The notes beneath the pieces are model-generated. The model searched no databases. It had not been told where the DNA came from and worked only from the letters and a program-made list of their open reading frames with translations. A DNA stretch of 15,004 bases. Origin: Alistipes sp. CAG:831 (GTDB lineage Bacteria > Bacteroidota > Bacteroidia > Bacteroidales > UBA932). The translations under genes and the position numbers were made by a program. This document shows, piece after piece, positions 7,303 through 13,250 of the stretch (position 1 is the stretch's first letter; every line of letters begins with the position of its first letter). The stretch is from positions 1 through 15,004 of the forward strand of contig HF990344.1 of NCBI GenBank assembly GCA_000432775.1. Reading direction: 5' to 3'.

Positions 7303-8026
7303 CGTACCGCACCAAGTCGCTACGGTCCCGGACCTGATGGACATAACCGTCGGAGAGCAGGAGGACTTCGTCGGAGACTTCGAGGAGGGCGTTGTAGTTG
7401 TGATCGGAGAGGATGATGCCTTTGGAGGACTTCTGGCGGCGGATGAGGTCCTGTATCCGTTCCACCGCCATCGGGGCGAGGAATGAAAACGGCTCGTCGA
7501 GGATGCAGAACGGAGCCGGGGAGCACAGCACCAGCCATATCCCGGCGATGCGCACTTCTCCCGAGGACAGTTCCCGCACCTGGGCATCCTGATATTGTGC
7601 GAATTGGGGGAATGTCTCGGCGAGTTCTGCGTAGTCCATCGCGTAATATTCGAATATCCGGCACAGGGTCATCTTCGGCGGCAGGAAGTTGCCTTGAGGC
7701 AGGTACTTGAGACAGCGGGCCACGGAGCTGTTCCGGAAGAGGACTCCGGTCACGGACCACGGCAGCCATGAAGCGCTGCCGCCTTGCAAGGCATCCGAGA
7801 CGGTTTCGTCGTCCACCCGCACAAAGCAGTTCTGAGCCTTCAACTGCCCCATCACCGCACGGAACATCGATGACTTGCCGCTTCCGTTGCGGCCCAGCAG
7901 CCCCGTGACCATGCCGGTCTGAGACCGCAGCCAGGCTCCGTTCAGGACATTCTGCCGTCCGAAAGAGAGGGTTATGCTGTCGGCGAGCAGCGTATGCACT
8001 TTATGTGTCTCAGTACTGCAGGGCAT
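7286..8026 (-). CDS. Orphan ABC-transporter ATP-binding protein (LptB/LivG-like motifs)
   Basis: This 246-residue protein has a complete ABC ATPase motif set: Walker A G-R-N-G-S-G-K-S (45-52), Q-loop Gln in Y-L-P-Q (111), signature L-S-S-G-E (153-157, one change from LSGGE), Walker B C-I-L-D-E-P-F (174-180) and H-switch S-D-H-N (207-210). DEPF and DHN are also typical of LptB- and LivG-like ATPases. The region between Walker A and the Q-loop (about residues 70-105) is unusual. It has a W-L-P-W segment that does not look like standard ABC sequence. Only about 36 residues follow the H-switch. The gene overlaps the preceding membrane-protein gene by 17 nt and ends the operon. No full-size permease is present, so it may use the small membrane proteins or a partner encoded elsewhere. 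Confidence 0.88.
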   Translation of the reverse strand: MPCSTETHKVHTLLADSITLSFGRQNVLNGAWLRSQTGMVTGLLGRNGSGKSSMFRAVMGQLKAQNCFVRVDDETVSDALQGGSASWLPWSVTGVLFRNSSVARCLKYLPQGNFLPPKMTLCRIFEYYAMDYAELAETFPQFAQYQDAQVRELSSGEVRIAGIWLVLCSPAPFCILDEPFSFLAPMAVERIQDLIRRQKSSKGIILSDHNYNALLEVSDEVLLLSDGYVHQVRDRSDLVRYGYCRQ

Positions 8027-8387
8027 TTTTAATCAAGATTATAACGGTCAGTCCCACGGCATATACCACAAGGTCGAGAATCACTGCCGCAGCCGTCATC
8101 CAGCGCGGATAAAGTCCGAGATTGATATAGAAAAACTCCCGGTCGCCCCGGCTGCGGTCCAACATTTTAAGCAACAACAGTATCCCGGTCAGGAACAGCT
8201 TCATCAGCGACAGCATCCCGGCCATCGCTACGAGTCCGGCCCTATCCGCGTCCATCACCGCCAGAGCAATGAACGCAGACAAGCTGCATATCTCCGATAC
8301 CATCAGGAAATTTCTGGCGTACATAGCCGTCAGACTCGCTTTCTGCTTAATGCTCAATCCAGGCTGCATAATCAATCCAGGCTGCAT
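8010..8387 (-). CDS. Small membrane protein of the XRE/ABC operon
   Basis: The protein has 125 residues from the ATG at 8387, which begins two bases after the stop of the XRE gene. A further in-frame ATG lies at 8369. A TTG start at 8393 would overlap the XRE stop and is less likely. Hydrophobic segments lie near residues 27-45, 50-74 and 98-119, with a charged loop (R-S-R-G-D-R-E) between the last two. The family was not recognised. It is too small to be a normal ABC permease subunit unless it works as an oligomer or with the 154-residue protein. Its N terminus is made of a six-residue tandem repeat, so the first 5-6 residues may be dispensable. Its stop overlaps the ATPase start, which implies coupled translation and a shared function. 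Confidence 0.75.
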   Translation of the reverse strand: MQPGLIMQPGLSIKQKASLTAMYARNFLMVSEICSLSAFIALAVMDADRAGLVAMAGMLSLMKLFLTGILLLLKMLDRSRGDREFFYINLGLYPRWMTAAAVILDLVVYAVGLTVIILIKNALQY

Positions 8388-8398
8388 AATCAATCCAG
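8354..8398 (-). repeat. 18-bp tandem repeat duplicating a start codon
   Basis: An 18-bp unit (minus strand ATTATGCAGCCTGGATTG) occurs in full at 8354-8371 and 8372-8389, followed by a partial unit at 8390-8398. It encodes the duplicated IMQPGL at the start of the membrane protein, and the partial unit covers the XRE stop codon. Each full unit carries an in-frame ATG. Confidence 0.9.
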
Positions 8399-8581
8399 CT
8401 GAAAAAGCTCATTGACAGTCTTCCCGAAATAGGCCGAAAGTTTCAGTGCCAGCTCTGTGGAGGGAATGAACTTCCCGTTCTCGATGGCGTAAATGGTCTG
8501 GCGGGAGACACCGACGGCCTCGGCCAGCTGCTGCTGAGATATGCGCAGGACAGCTCTCTCGACGCGGATGTTATTCTTCAT
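8390..8581 (-). CDS. Small XRE-family transcriptional regulator
   Basis: At 63 residues, the protein consists of one Cro/C1-type helix-turn-helix. Residues 15-36 (S-Q-Q-Q-L-A-E-A-V-G-V-S-R-Q-T-I-Y-A-I-E-N-G) are a near-consensus HTH, followed by P-S-T-E-L-A-L-K-L-S-A-Y-F and the common ending V-N-E-L-F-Q-L. It is of the YgzD-like, single-domain type with no sensor. The ATG at 8581 overlaps the end of the 154-residue membrane-protein gene by 11 nt. The stop codon lies 2 nt before the next ATG, so the operon is translationally coupled. It probably regulates its own operon from the palindromes at 9060-9088; this is inferred from position, not shown. Confidence 0.93.
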   Translation of the reverse strand: MKNNIRVERAVLRISQQQLAEAVGVSRQTIYAIENGKFIPSTELALKLSAYFGKTVNELFQLD

Positions 8582-9035
8582 GGCGGCTCCTCCATCTATA
8601 GACCCACAGACTCGCTTTGAAAATAACGATGTAAAGGAAGAACATCGGGATAATTGACAGATAATTATCCACTAAGCTGAATTTCCACCACAGATCGTCA
8701 CCCATCTGCAAAGGGAGATACATCTGGCCTACATTGCTCACGCAGAACCAGATTATGGACAGCACAAATGCCACGCAAGCCGCAGCAGCCAGCGACCTTC
8801 CCCGCAGCGACTTAATGAATTCGTCCTCCTGCCTCTCCTCCGAAAATGCTATCAGCAGCAGCGAAACAGCGGTCACGACATAAACAGCCGCGACAAATAG
8901 TTTCGTAACAGCCTCGCTCATTGTCATGTAAAGTCCTACACCAACAATTAGACAAGTCAGCATTAAGGCAACTGCCAGGAGTATCCATCCTGCCGTCTGC
9001 CATTTGTAGGAAAGAAGATAATGTTTAGTTTTCAT
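8571..9035 (-). CDS. Four-span membrane protein leading the XRE/ABC operon
   Basis: The protein has 154 residues. Membrane spans lie near residues 15-36, 43-64, 82-100 and 122-145. Between spans two and three is a cytoplasmic-looking charged segment, S-E-E-R-Q-E-D-E-F-I-K-S-L-R-G-R-S (65-81). A comparable E-D-E-x-I-x-x-L-R-x-x-S motif is common in Bacteroidota membrane proteins encoded immediately before small XRE regulators. The biochemical role is not known; the conserved loop and constant pairing suggest it senses a membrane state or binds the regulator. The ATG at 9035 sits about 30 nt downstream of a strong promoter, and its 3' end overlaps the XRE gene by 11 nt. Confidence 0.82.
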   Translation of the reverse strand: MKTKHYLLSYKWQTAGWILLAVALMLTCLIVGVGLYMTMSEAVTKLFVAAVYVVTAVSLLLIAFSEERQEDEFIKSLRGRSLAAAACVAFVLSIIWFCVSNVGQMYLPLQMGDDLWWKFSLVDNYLSIIPMFFLYIVIFKASLWVYRWRSRHEE

Positions 9036-9059
9036 ATCTGTTTTATTTATGTAAATTTT

Positions 9060-9088
9060 ATTTGTACAAATGTAAAGTATATTTTACA
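9060..9088. promoter_or_regulatory. Palindromic candidate operator overlapping the promoter
   Basis: ATTTGTACAAAT (9060-9071) is a perfect 12-bp palindrome overlapping the -7 box. TGTAAA-gtatat-TTTACA (9071-9088) is a second inverted repeat, located between the -7 and -33 boxes. Adjacent dyads on a promoter are typical of autorepression by small HTH proteins, and the XRE gene in this operon is the obvious candidate ligand. Confidence 0.5.
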
Positions 9089-9098
9089 TACGTGCAAA
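9067..9098 (-). promoter_or_regulatory. Strong Bacteroidota promoter of the membrane-protein/XRE/ABC operon
   Basis: On the minus strand, TTTG (9098-9095) is followed by exactly 20 nt and TACATTTG (9074-9067), a full match to the -33 TTTG / -7 TAnnTTTG consensus. Transcription would start roughly 25-30 nt before the ATG at 9035. Confidence 0.8.
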
Positions 9099-9136
9099 TT
9101 ATTATTGACAAAATACAAAATATCCGGCGACGAAAT

Positions 9137-9201
9137 CAAGAAGGTGACGGGTTAACATCACTTTCGTCGGCACCTTCCGGATGGGCATACGGGGCAGGGC
9201 T
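9137..9201 (+). repeat. GAAGGTG hairpin with spacer, left part of the repeat array
   Basis: Arms GAAGGTG (9140-9146) and CACCTTC (9171-9177) form an imperfect hairpin. The following spacer GGATGGGCATACGGGGCAGG matches the spacer at 1.94 kb, making this the first half of a paired-hairpin module. Confidence 0.7.
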
Positions 9202-9625
9202 GGCGAGAGGTGCTTCTGAGGACGGTCCGATCATAACGAATTCGAGAAGGTGGTGGAAAAACCGCACTTTCCCCGGCACTCTCCAGTCAACCGAAGATAG
9301 GAATACCGGCGAGAGGTGCTTCTGAGGACAGTCCGATCATAACGAATTCGAGAAGGTGGTGGAAAAACCGCACTTTCCCCGGCACCTTACGGTCAACCGA
9401 AATCAGGAATACCGGCGAGAGAGGCCTCTAGGGCGGGTCCGATCATAACGAATTCGAGAAGGTGGTGGAAAAACCGCACTTTCCCCGGCACTCTCCAGTC
9501 AACCGAAGATAGGAATACCGGCGAGAGGTGCTTCTGAGGACAGTCCGATCATAACGAATTCGAGAAGGTGGTGGAAAAACCGCACTTTCCCCGGCACCTT
9601 CCAGTCAACCGGAGACAGGAATGCT
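9202..9625 (+). repeat. Four tandem 106-bp hairpin units
   Basis: Units start at 9202, 9308, 9414 and 9520, exactly 106 bp apart, each beginning GGCGAGAG. Each has TAACGAATTCGAGAAGGTGG, GGAAAAACCGCACTTTCCCC and then CACCTTCC or its variant CACTCTCC, and can form an imperfect hairpin of about 38 nt. Units 1 and 3 carry CACTCTCC, and units 2 and 4 CACCTT. Bases 9224-9388 are repeated without change at 9436-9600, so the array is a duplicated dimer. It lies between the alcohol dehydrogenase stop and the operon promoter at 9.07 kb. Open frames here are by-products of the repeat. Confidence 0.9.
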
Positions 9626-9687
9626 GGCTTCCGATGGGCTGCCCGGGATGGACCGGTGAGAGAGGCTTCTGTGGCAGGGCTGCGGCG

Positions 9688-10725
9688 CTACGGCTCGACG
9701 GCGACCTTGATGACTCTGTCGGTGTGCGAGGCGAAGAGGCGGTAGGCCTCCTCGATGCGGCTGAGCGGGAAACGGTGGGTGATGAGGGGCGTGGCATCGA
9801 TACGGCCCTCGGCTATGAGACGGAGTATCTCGGGGCAGTCGCAGCCGTCCACCCCGCCTGTCTTGAATATCAGGTTCTTACCATACATGTCGGGCAGTGG
9901 AAGGACTTGGGGACGGTCATACATGGCGACAATGGTCACTACGGCATTGGGACGGGCACACTCCCAGGCCATGCGGAAGGTTTCCTCCGTACCGGCCACT
10001 TCCAGGACGGCATCGGCTCCTCCATGGGCGCTCAGACTCCGGACCGTCTGCAGGCAATGCTCAGGATCCGTTACCGTCACTTCGGGATAATGCTCCAGGA
10101 CAAAACGCCTGCGCTCGGGGGATTTCTCGCACACGATGATGCGGCGGGGTCTGCGCAGCATCGCGCAGAGCAGGGTGCAGATACCGGTAGGACCGGCCCC
10201 GATGATCAGGACGGTGTCCTCTCCGGGGGTTATTTCCGCAATGCGGGCCGCCCAGAATCCGGTGGCAAGTAAGTCGCCGGTGAAAAGTGCTTGAGAGTCG
10301 CTCACCCCGTCCGGAATACGGGTCAGTCCCTGATCCGCATAAGGCACCCGGACATACTCGGCCTGCCCTCCGTCTATACGGCAGCCGAGGGCCCAGCCTC
10401 CGAGCGAGTCGCTGCAGTTGTTCACATAGCCGTGACGGCAGAAGAAGCATTTTCCGCAGAATGTCTCGACATTGACCGCCACCCGGTCACCCAGCCGCAC
10501 AGAGCCCACTGCTGAGCCTACGGCCTCCACCACCCCGACCATCTCGTGTCCGAGAGTGATGCCGGGCACGGCCCTCGGCACGCTCCCGTGCAGGATATGC
10601 AGGTCACTTGTGCAGATGCTCCCGAGAGTCACCCTCACAAGGGCATCGCGCGGCCCCTGCAGCTGCGGCACCGGCCTGTCGAGCAGCGCAGCCTTTCCTT
10701 GTCCAAGATACGTATAAGCTTTCAT
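9688..10725 (-). CDS. Zinc-dependent medium-chain alcohol dehydrogenase
   Basis: The protein has 345 residues starting MKAYTYLGQGKAALLDRP; the upstream extension of the frame runs into the divergent xpt gene and is rejected. Catalytic zinc ligands are visible as Cys38 (S-I-C-T-S-D), His60 with Glu61 (G-H-E) and Asp151 (T-G-D-L-L), the Cys-His-Asp set of the secondary-alcohol/isopropanol dehydrogenase branch. Structural-zinc cysteines 90, 93, 96 and 104 are also present. The Rossmann motif is G-A-G-P-T-G (176-181). It should oxidise or reduce an alcohol/carbonyl pair with NAD(P) in the cytoplasm. The substrate (2,3-butanediol, isopropanol, a sugar alcohol or other) cannot be settled from sequence. 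It is divergent from xpt, with a -7 box only 6 nt before the ATG. Confidence 0.93.
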   Translation of the reverse strand: MKAYTYLGQGKAALLDRPVPQLQGPRDALVRVTLGSICTSDLHILHGSVPRAVPGITLGHEMVGVVEAVGSAVGSVRLGDRVAVNVETFCGKCFFCRHGYVNNCSDSLGGWALGCRIDGGQAEYVRVPYADQGLTRIPDGVSDSQALFTGDLLATGFWAARIAEITPGEDTVLIIGAGPTGICTLLCAMLRRPRRIIVCEKSPERRRFVLEHYPEVTVTDPEHCLQTVRSLSAHGGADAVLEVAGTEETFRMAWECARPNAVVTIVAMYDRPQVLPLPDMYGKNLIFKTGGVDGCDCPEILRLIAEGRIDATPLITHRFPLSRIEEAYRLFASHTDRVIKVAVEP

Positions 10726-10750
10726 AGACCGCAAATTTAATGTATATTCG
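10720..10750 (+). promoter_or_regulatory. Possible xpt promoter, overlapping the divergent one
   Basis: TATATTCG at 10743-10750 (one mismatch to TAnnTTTG) lies 19 nt after TTTC at 10720-10723 (one mismatch to TTTG). Transcription would start about 15-20 nt before the ATG at 10775. The element interleaves with the alcohol dehydrogenase -7 box. Confidence 0.4.
10732..10739 (-). promoter_or_regulatory. -7 box for the alcohol dehydrogenase, almost leaderless
   Basis: The minus strand reads TAAATTTG, a perfect TAnnTTTG, ending six bases before the ATG at 10725. Transcription from it would give an mRNA with little or no 5' leader. No good -33 TTTG is seen at 19-20 nt. Confidence 0.55.
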
Positions 10751-10774
10751 CGACAATTATTCACACCCCATCCC

Positions 10775-11362
10775 ATGAAACTGCTCGATGAACGCATACT
10801 CCAGGACGGACGCTCCCTGCCGGGAGGCATCCTCAAGGTGGACAGTTTCCTCAACCACCAGCTCGACCCGAACCTGATGTACGAGGTTGCCCGCGAATTC
10901 AGCCGCCGATTTGAGGACACAGACTACAACAAAATAGTCACTATCGAGGCCAGCGGCATAGCCCCCGCCATCATGCTGGGCTACATCAGGCAGCTGCCGG
11001 TGGTCTTCATCAAGAAGAAAAAGCCGAGCACGATGGATGACATGCTCATTTCCGAAGTCCACTCCTTCACCAAGAACCGCACCTACACCGTCTGCATAAG
11101 CCGCAACTTCCTCACCCCCGCCGACCGTGTCATCTTCATCGATGACTTCCTCGCCTACGGCAACGCCGCCATGGGCATGATCGACCTCGCAGGACAGTCA
11201 CGCGCGTCCATAGCAGGCATGGGATTCATCATCGAGAAAGGTTTCCAGGGTGGCGGCGACCGCCTGAGGCAGATGGGATACAATATCCAGAGCCTCGCCA
11301 TAGTCGACAGCCTCGACGGATGCCGCATCACCCTCAGAAAACAGAACACGCCCGCGCGCTGA
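10775..11362 (+). CDS. xpt: Xanthine phosphoribosyltransferase
   Basis: The 195-residue length is normal for the family. Residues 20-32 (L-K-V-D-S-F-L-N-H-Q-L-D-P) and 54-65 (I-V-T-I-E-A-S-G-I-A-P-A) are near-identical to Bacillus Xpt. The PRPP-binding loop is V-I-F-I-D-D-F-L-A-Y-G-N-A-A (119-132), followed by A-S-I-A-G-M-G-F-I-I-E-K-x-F-Q-x-G. It converts xanthine plus PRPP to XMP in cytoplasmic purine salvage. The ATG at 10775 begins the conserved N terminus. The intergenic space upstream (49 bp) is too short for the purine riboswitch that controls xpt in Firmicutes. No pbuX transporter gene follows; the next gene starts its own promoter region. Confidence 0.97.
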   Translation: MKLLDERILQDGRSLPGGILKVDSFLNHQLDPNLMYEVAREFSRRFEDTDYNKIVTIEASGIAPAIMLGYIRQLPVVFIKKKKPSTMDDMLISEVHSFTKNRTYTVCISRNFLTPADRVIFIDDFLAYGNAAMGMIDLAGQSRASIAGMGFIIEKGFQGGGDRLRQMGYNIQSLAIVDSLDGCRITLRKQNTPAR

Positions 11363-11400
11363 CGACAGCACCAGAGCGGTAAAACAACATCAATGCACGC

Positions 11401-11417
11401 ACGGCACAATATGCCGT
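11401..11417 (+). terminator. Short hairpin downstream of xpt
   Basis: ACGGCA-CAATA-TGCCGT forms a six-pair stem 39 nt after the xpt stop. It is followed by AGATAACAATTTT rather than a clean T-run, so terminator function is only a possibility. Confidence 0.35.
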
Positions 11418-11433
11418 AGATAACAATTTTGGT

Positions 11434-11467
11434 ATTTTCGTGCACTTTTTTGAAAATTTTCGTGCAC
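11434..11467 (+). promoter_or_regulatory. 12-bp direct repeat, candidate activator site for the pectin operon
   Basis: ATTTTCGTGCAC occurs at 11434-11445 and again without mismatch at 11456-11467. The 22-bp spacing is about two DNA turns, and each copy contains the palindrome GTGCAC. The downstream copy overlaps the expected -33 region. This arrangement is typical for AraC-family or response-regulator activators, which often control polysaccharide genes in Bacteroidota. Confidence 0.55.
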
Positions 11468-11484
11468 GGGAACGGAAATATGTT

Positions 11485-11492
11485 TATCTTTG
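11485..11492 (+). promoter_or_regulatory. -7 box of the pectin operon promoter
   Basis: TATCTTTG matches TAnnTTTG exactly, 27 nt before the GTG start at 11520. There is no TTTG at the -33 position, where the direct repeat (TTTTCGTG) lies instead, which fits an activator-dependent promoter. Confidence 0.65.
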
Positions 11493-11519
11493 TAACGTAA
11501 TTACAAAAAAGAAACACGC

Positions 11520-13184
11520 GTGAAATCTAAACTTATTTCGAGACAAGTTCTCAAAACATTGGTTTTAAGCGCTTTATGCGCAACAACACCGACAGCCGGC
11601 GCCTCTTCTCCCGAGGAGTCAGGCACATCTTTTTTTGCACGAAACACCGTGTACGCACCCGAAATGCACGAAACAACCCCTTCCACCGCCACTGACGGAT
11701 ACAGAACCGCGAGCGACTGCGAATTCGCACACCTATATAATAACCTCCCCTTCGAGATGCCCCGCGTAACCCGCCCCGAGATTCCCGACCGCCGGGTATG
11801 CCTTACCGACTTCGGAGCCGTAGGTGACGGCGTAACCCTGAACACCGAAGCATTCGCACGAGCCATCGACGCTCTCGCAGAGCAGGGCGGCGGCCACCTG
11901 GATGTACCCGCCGGCATCTGGCTCACCGGCCCGATTACACTTAGAAGCAACATTGACCTGCATCTGGACAAGAACGCAGTGATTCTCTTCTCCCCCGATA
12001 AAGACTTGTACCCCATCATAGAGACCTCCTTCGAAGGTCTCGACACCCGCCGTTGCACCTCCCCCATCAACGCCTACAGGGAGAAAAACATCTCCATCAC
12101 CGGCGAGGGCGTAATCGACGGCTCGGGCGATGCGTGGCGTCCCCTGAAAAAATCCAAGGTCACCTCTTCCCAGTGGAAGGAAAAAGTGGCTTCCGGCGGA
12201 GTTCTCAACGAGAAGGGCAATACATGGTACCCTTCCGAGGACTACATCCGCGCCGAGCAGCTCAGTGAAAAGGGACTGAATGTCCCCTTAGGCGAGTTCA
12301 ACGATGAGTTCTGGGAGAGCATCCGCGACTTCCTCCGCCCGGTGATGGTGAGCATCCGCGAGTGCGAGAACGTCCTCCTCGAGGGCCCCACATTCCAGAA
12401 TTCTCCGGCATGGAACATACATCCCCTGATGTGCACCAACGTTATCGTCAACGATATCGTCGTGCGCAACCCTGCCTACTCCCAGAACGGTGACGGCATC
12501 GACATTGAGTCCTGCGAGAACGTAATCCTCACCAATTCGTCATTCGACGTGGGGGACGACGGCATCTGTATCAAATCCGGCAAGGACGAGGACGGCCGCC
12601 GCAGGGCTATGCCTACCAGAAACCTGCTCATAGACAACTGCTTCGTCTATCACGGCCACGGAGGATTCGTAGTCGGCAGCGAGATGTCCGGAGGGGTCGA
12701 GAACATTGTGGTGTCCAACTGCCGCTTCCTCGGCACAGACGTAGGCCTGCGCTTCAAGAGCAAGAGAGGCCGCGGAGGGGTCGTCCGCAACATCTATATC
12801 AGGGACATCTACATGACCGACATCGTAACCGAGCCCCTTCTCTTCGACCTCTTCTACGGCAATATGTCCGCAGTAGACGCCATGAAGCAGGAGGGTGAAT
12901 ACAAAGAGCCGGAGGCCATGCCGGTGGACGAGACCACCCCTGAGTTCCGCGACATCTACATCGAGCGCGTGGTATGCAACGGCGCTGCCCGTGCCATGTA
13001 CTTCAACGGCCTGCCCGAGATGCCCGTCTCCAACATCCACGTCACCGACTGCGTCATCACCGGCCGTACCGGTGCCCAGATCTGCTTCTCGAAAGACGTG
13101 ACCCTCACCAACGTCACCATTCATCCTGAGGAGGGAGAACCTATAACCACCTATAAAGTAGAAAATTACGAATACATTGAATAA
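11520..13184 (+). CDS. Secreted GH28 polygalacturonase-type glycoside hydrolase
   Basis: The protein has 554 residues starting at a GTG. No in-frame ATG lies between the upstream stop (11493) and the signal peptide, so GTG is well supported. MKSKLISRQVLKTLVLSAL leads to probable cleavage near A-G-A. The parallel beta-helix opens with T-D-F-G-A-V-G-D-G at about 97-105. The GH28 catalytic motifs are complete: N-G-D-G-I-D (Asp325), G-D-D-G (Asp346 and Asp347), H-G-H-G-G (His380) and R-F-K-S-K (Arg411/Lys413). It should hydrolyse alpha-1,4-galacturonosyl bonds of pectin, in endo, exo or rhamnogalacturonan mode; the exact linkage is not determinable. It is encoded with a double esterase 66 nt downstream, so it likely acts on demethylated, deacetylated pectin in the periplasm. 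Confidence 0.94.
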   Translation: MKSKLISRQVLKTLVLSALCATTPTAGASSPEESGTSFFARNTVYAPEMHETTPSTATDGYRTASDCEFAHLYNNLPFEMPRVTRPEIPDRRVCLTDFGAVGDGVTLNTEAFARAIDALAEQGGGHLDVPAGIWLTGPITLRSNIDLHLDKNAVILFSPDKDLYPIIETSFEGLDTRRCTSPINAYREKNISITGEGVIDGSGDAWRPLKKSKVTSSQWKEKVASGGVLNEKGNTWYPSEDYIRAEQLSEKGLNVPLGEFNDEFWESIRDFLRPVMVSIRECENVLLEGPTFQNSPAWNIHPLMCTNVIVNDIVVRNPAYSQNGDGIDIESCENVILTNSSFDVGDDGICIKSGKDEDGRRRAMPTRNLLIDNCFVYHGHGGFVVGSEMSGGVENIVVSNCRFLGTDVGLRFKSKRGRGGVVRNIYIRDIYMTDIVTEPLLFDLFYGNMSAVDAMKQEGEYKEPEAMPVDETTPEFRDIYIERVVCNGAARAMYFNGLPEMPVSNIHVTDCVITGRTGAQICFSKDVTLTNVTIHPEEGEPITTYKVENYEYIE

Positions 13185-13190
13185 TGACGG

Positions 13191-13216
13191 CGGCGCTGGC
13201 CGGACAGTTTGCGCCG
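13191..13216 (+). other. Intercistronic hairpin between the pectin genes
   Basis: CGGCGC (13191-13196) and GCGCCG (13211-13216) form a six-pair GC stem with a 14-nt loop in the 66-nt gap. There is no T-run, so a stabilising or partially attenuating role is as likely as termination. Confidence 0.3.
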
Positions 13217-13250
13217 ACCTGCCCCAAACGCTATAACTGACCAACAGACC

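Noticed and set aside
9202..9625. CRISPR array
   Set aside because: The period is regular, but the whole 106 bp repeats and there are no unique spacers; no cas gene is present.
9568..10272. Long plus-strand open frame (234 codons) opposite the alcohol dehydrogenase
   Set aside because: It is antisense to a gene with complete zinc and Rossmann motifs; it is a shadow of GC-rich codon use.
10726..10774. Purine riboswitch upstream of xpt
   Set aside because: The gap is only 49 nt and contains promoter elements; there is no room for the aptamer and no matching conserved loops were seen.
10726..10920. N-terminal extension of the alcohol dehydrogenase frame
   Set aside because: It would overlap the start of xpt on the opposite strand and precede the conserved MKA(Y) start of the family; the -7 box lies within it.
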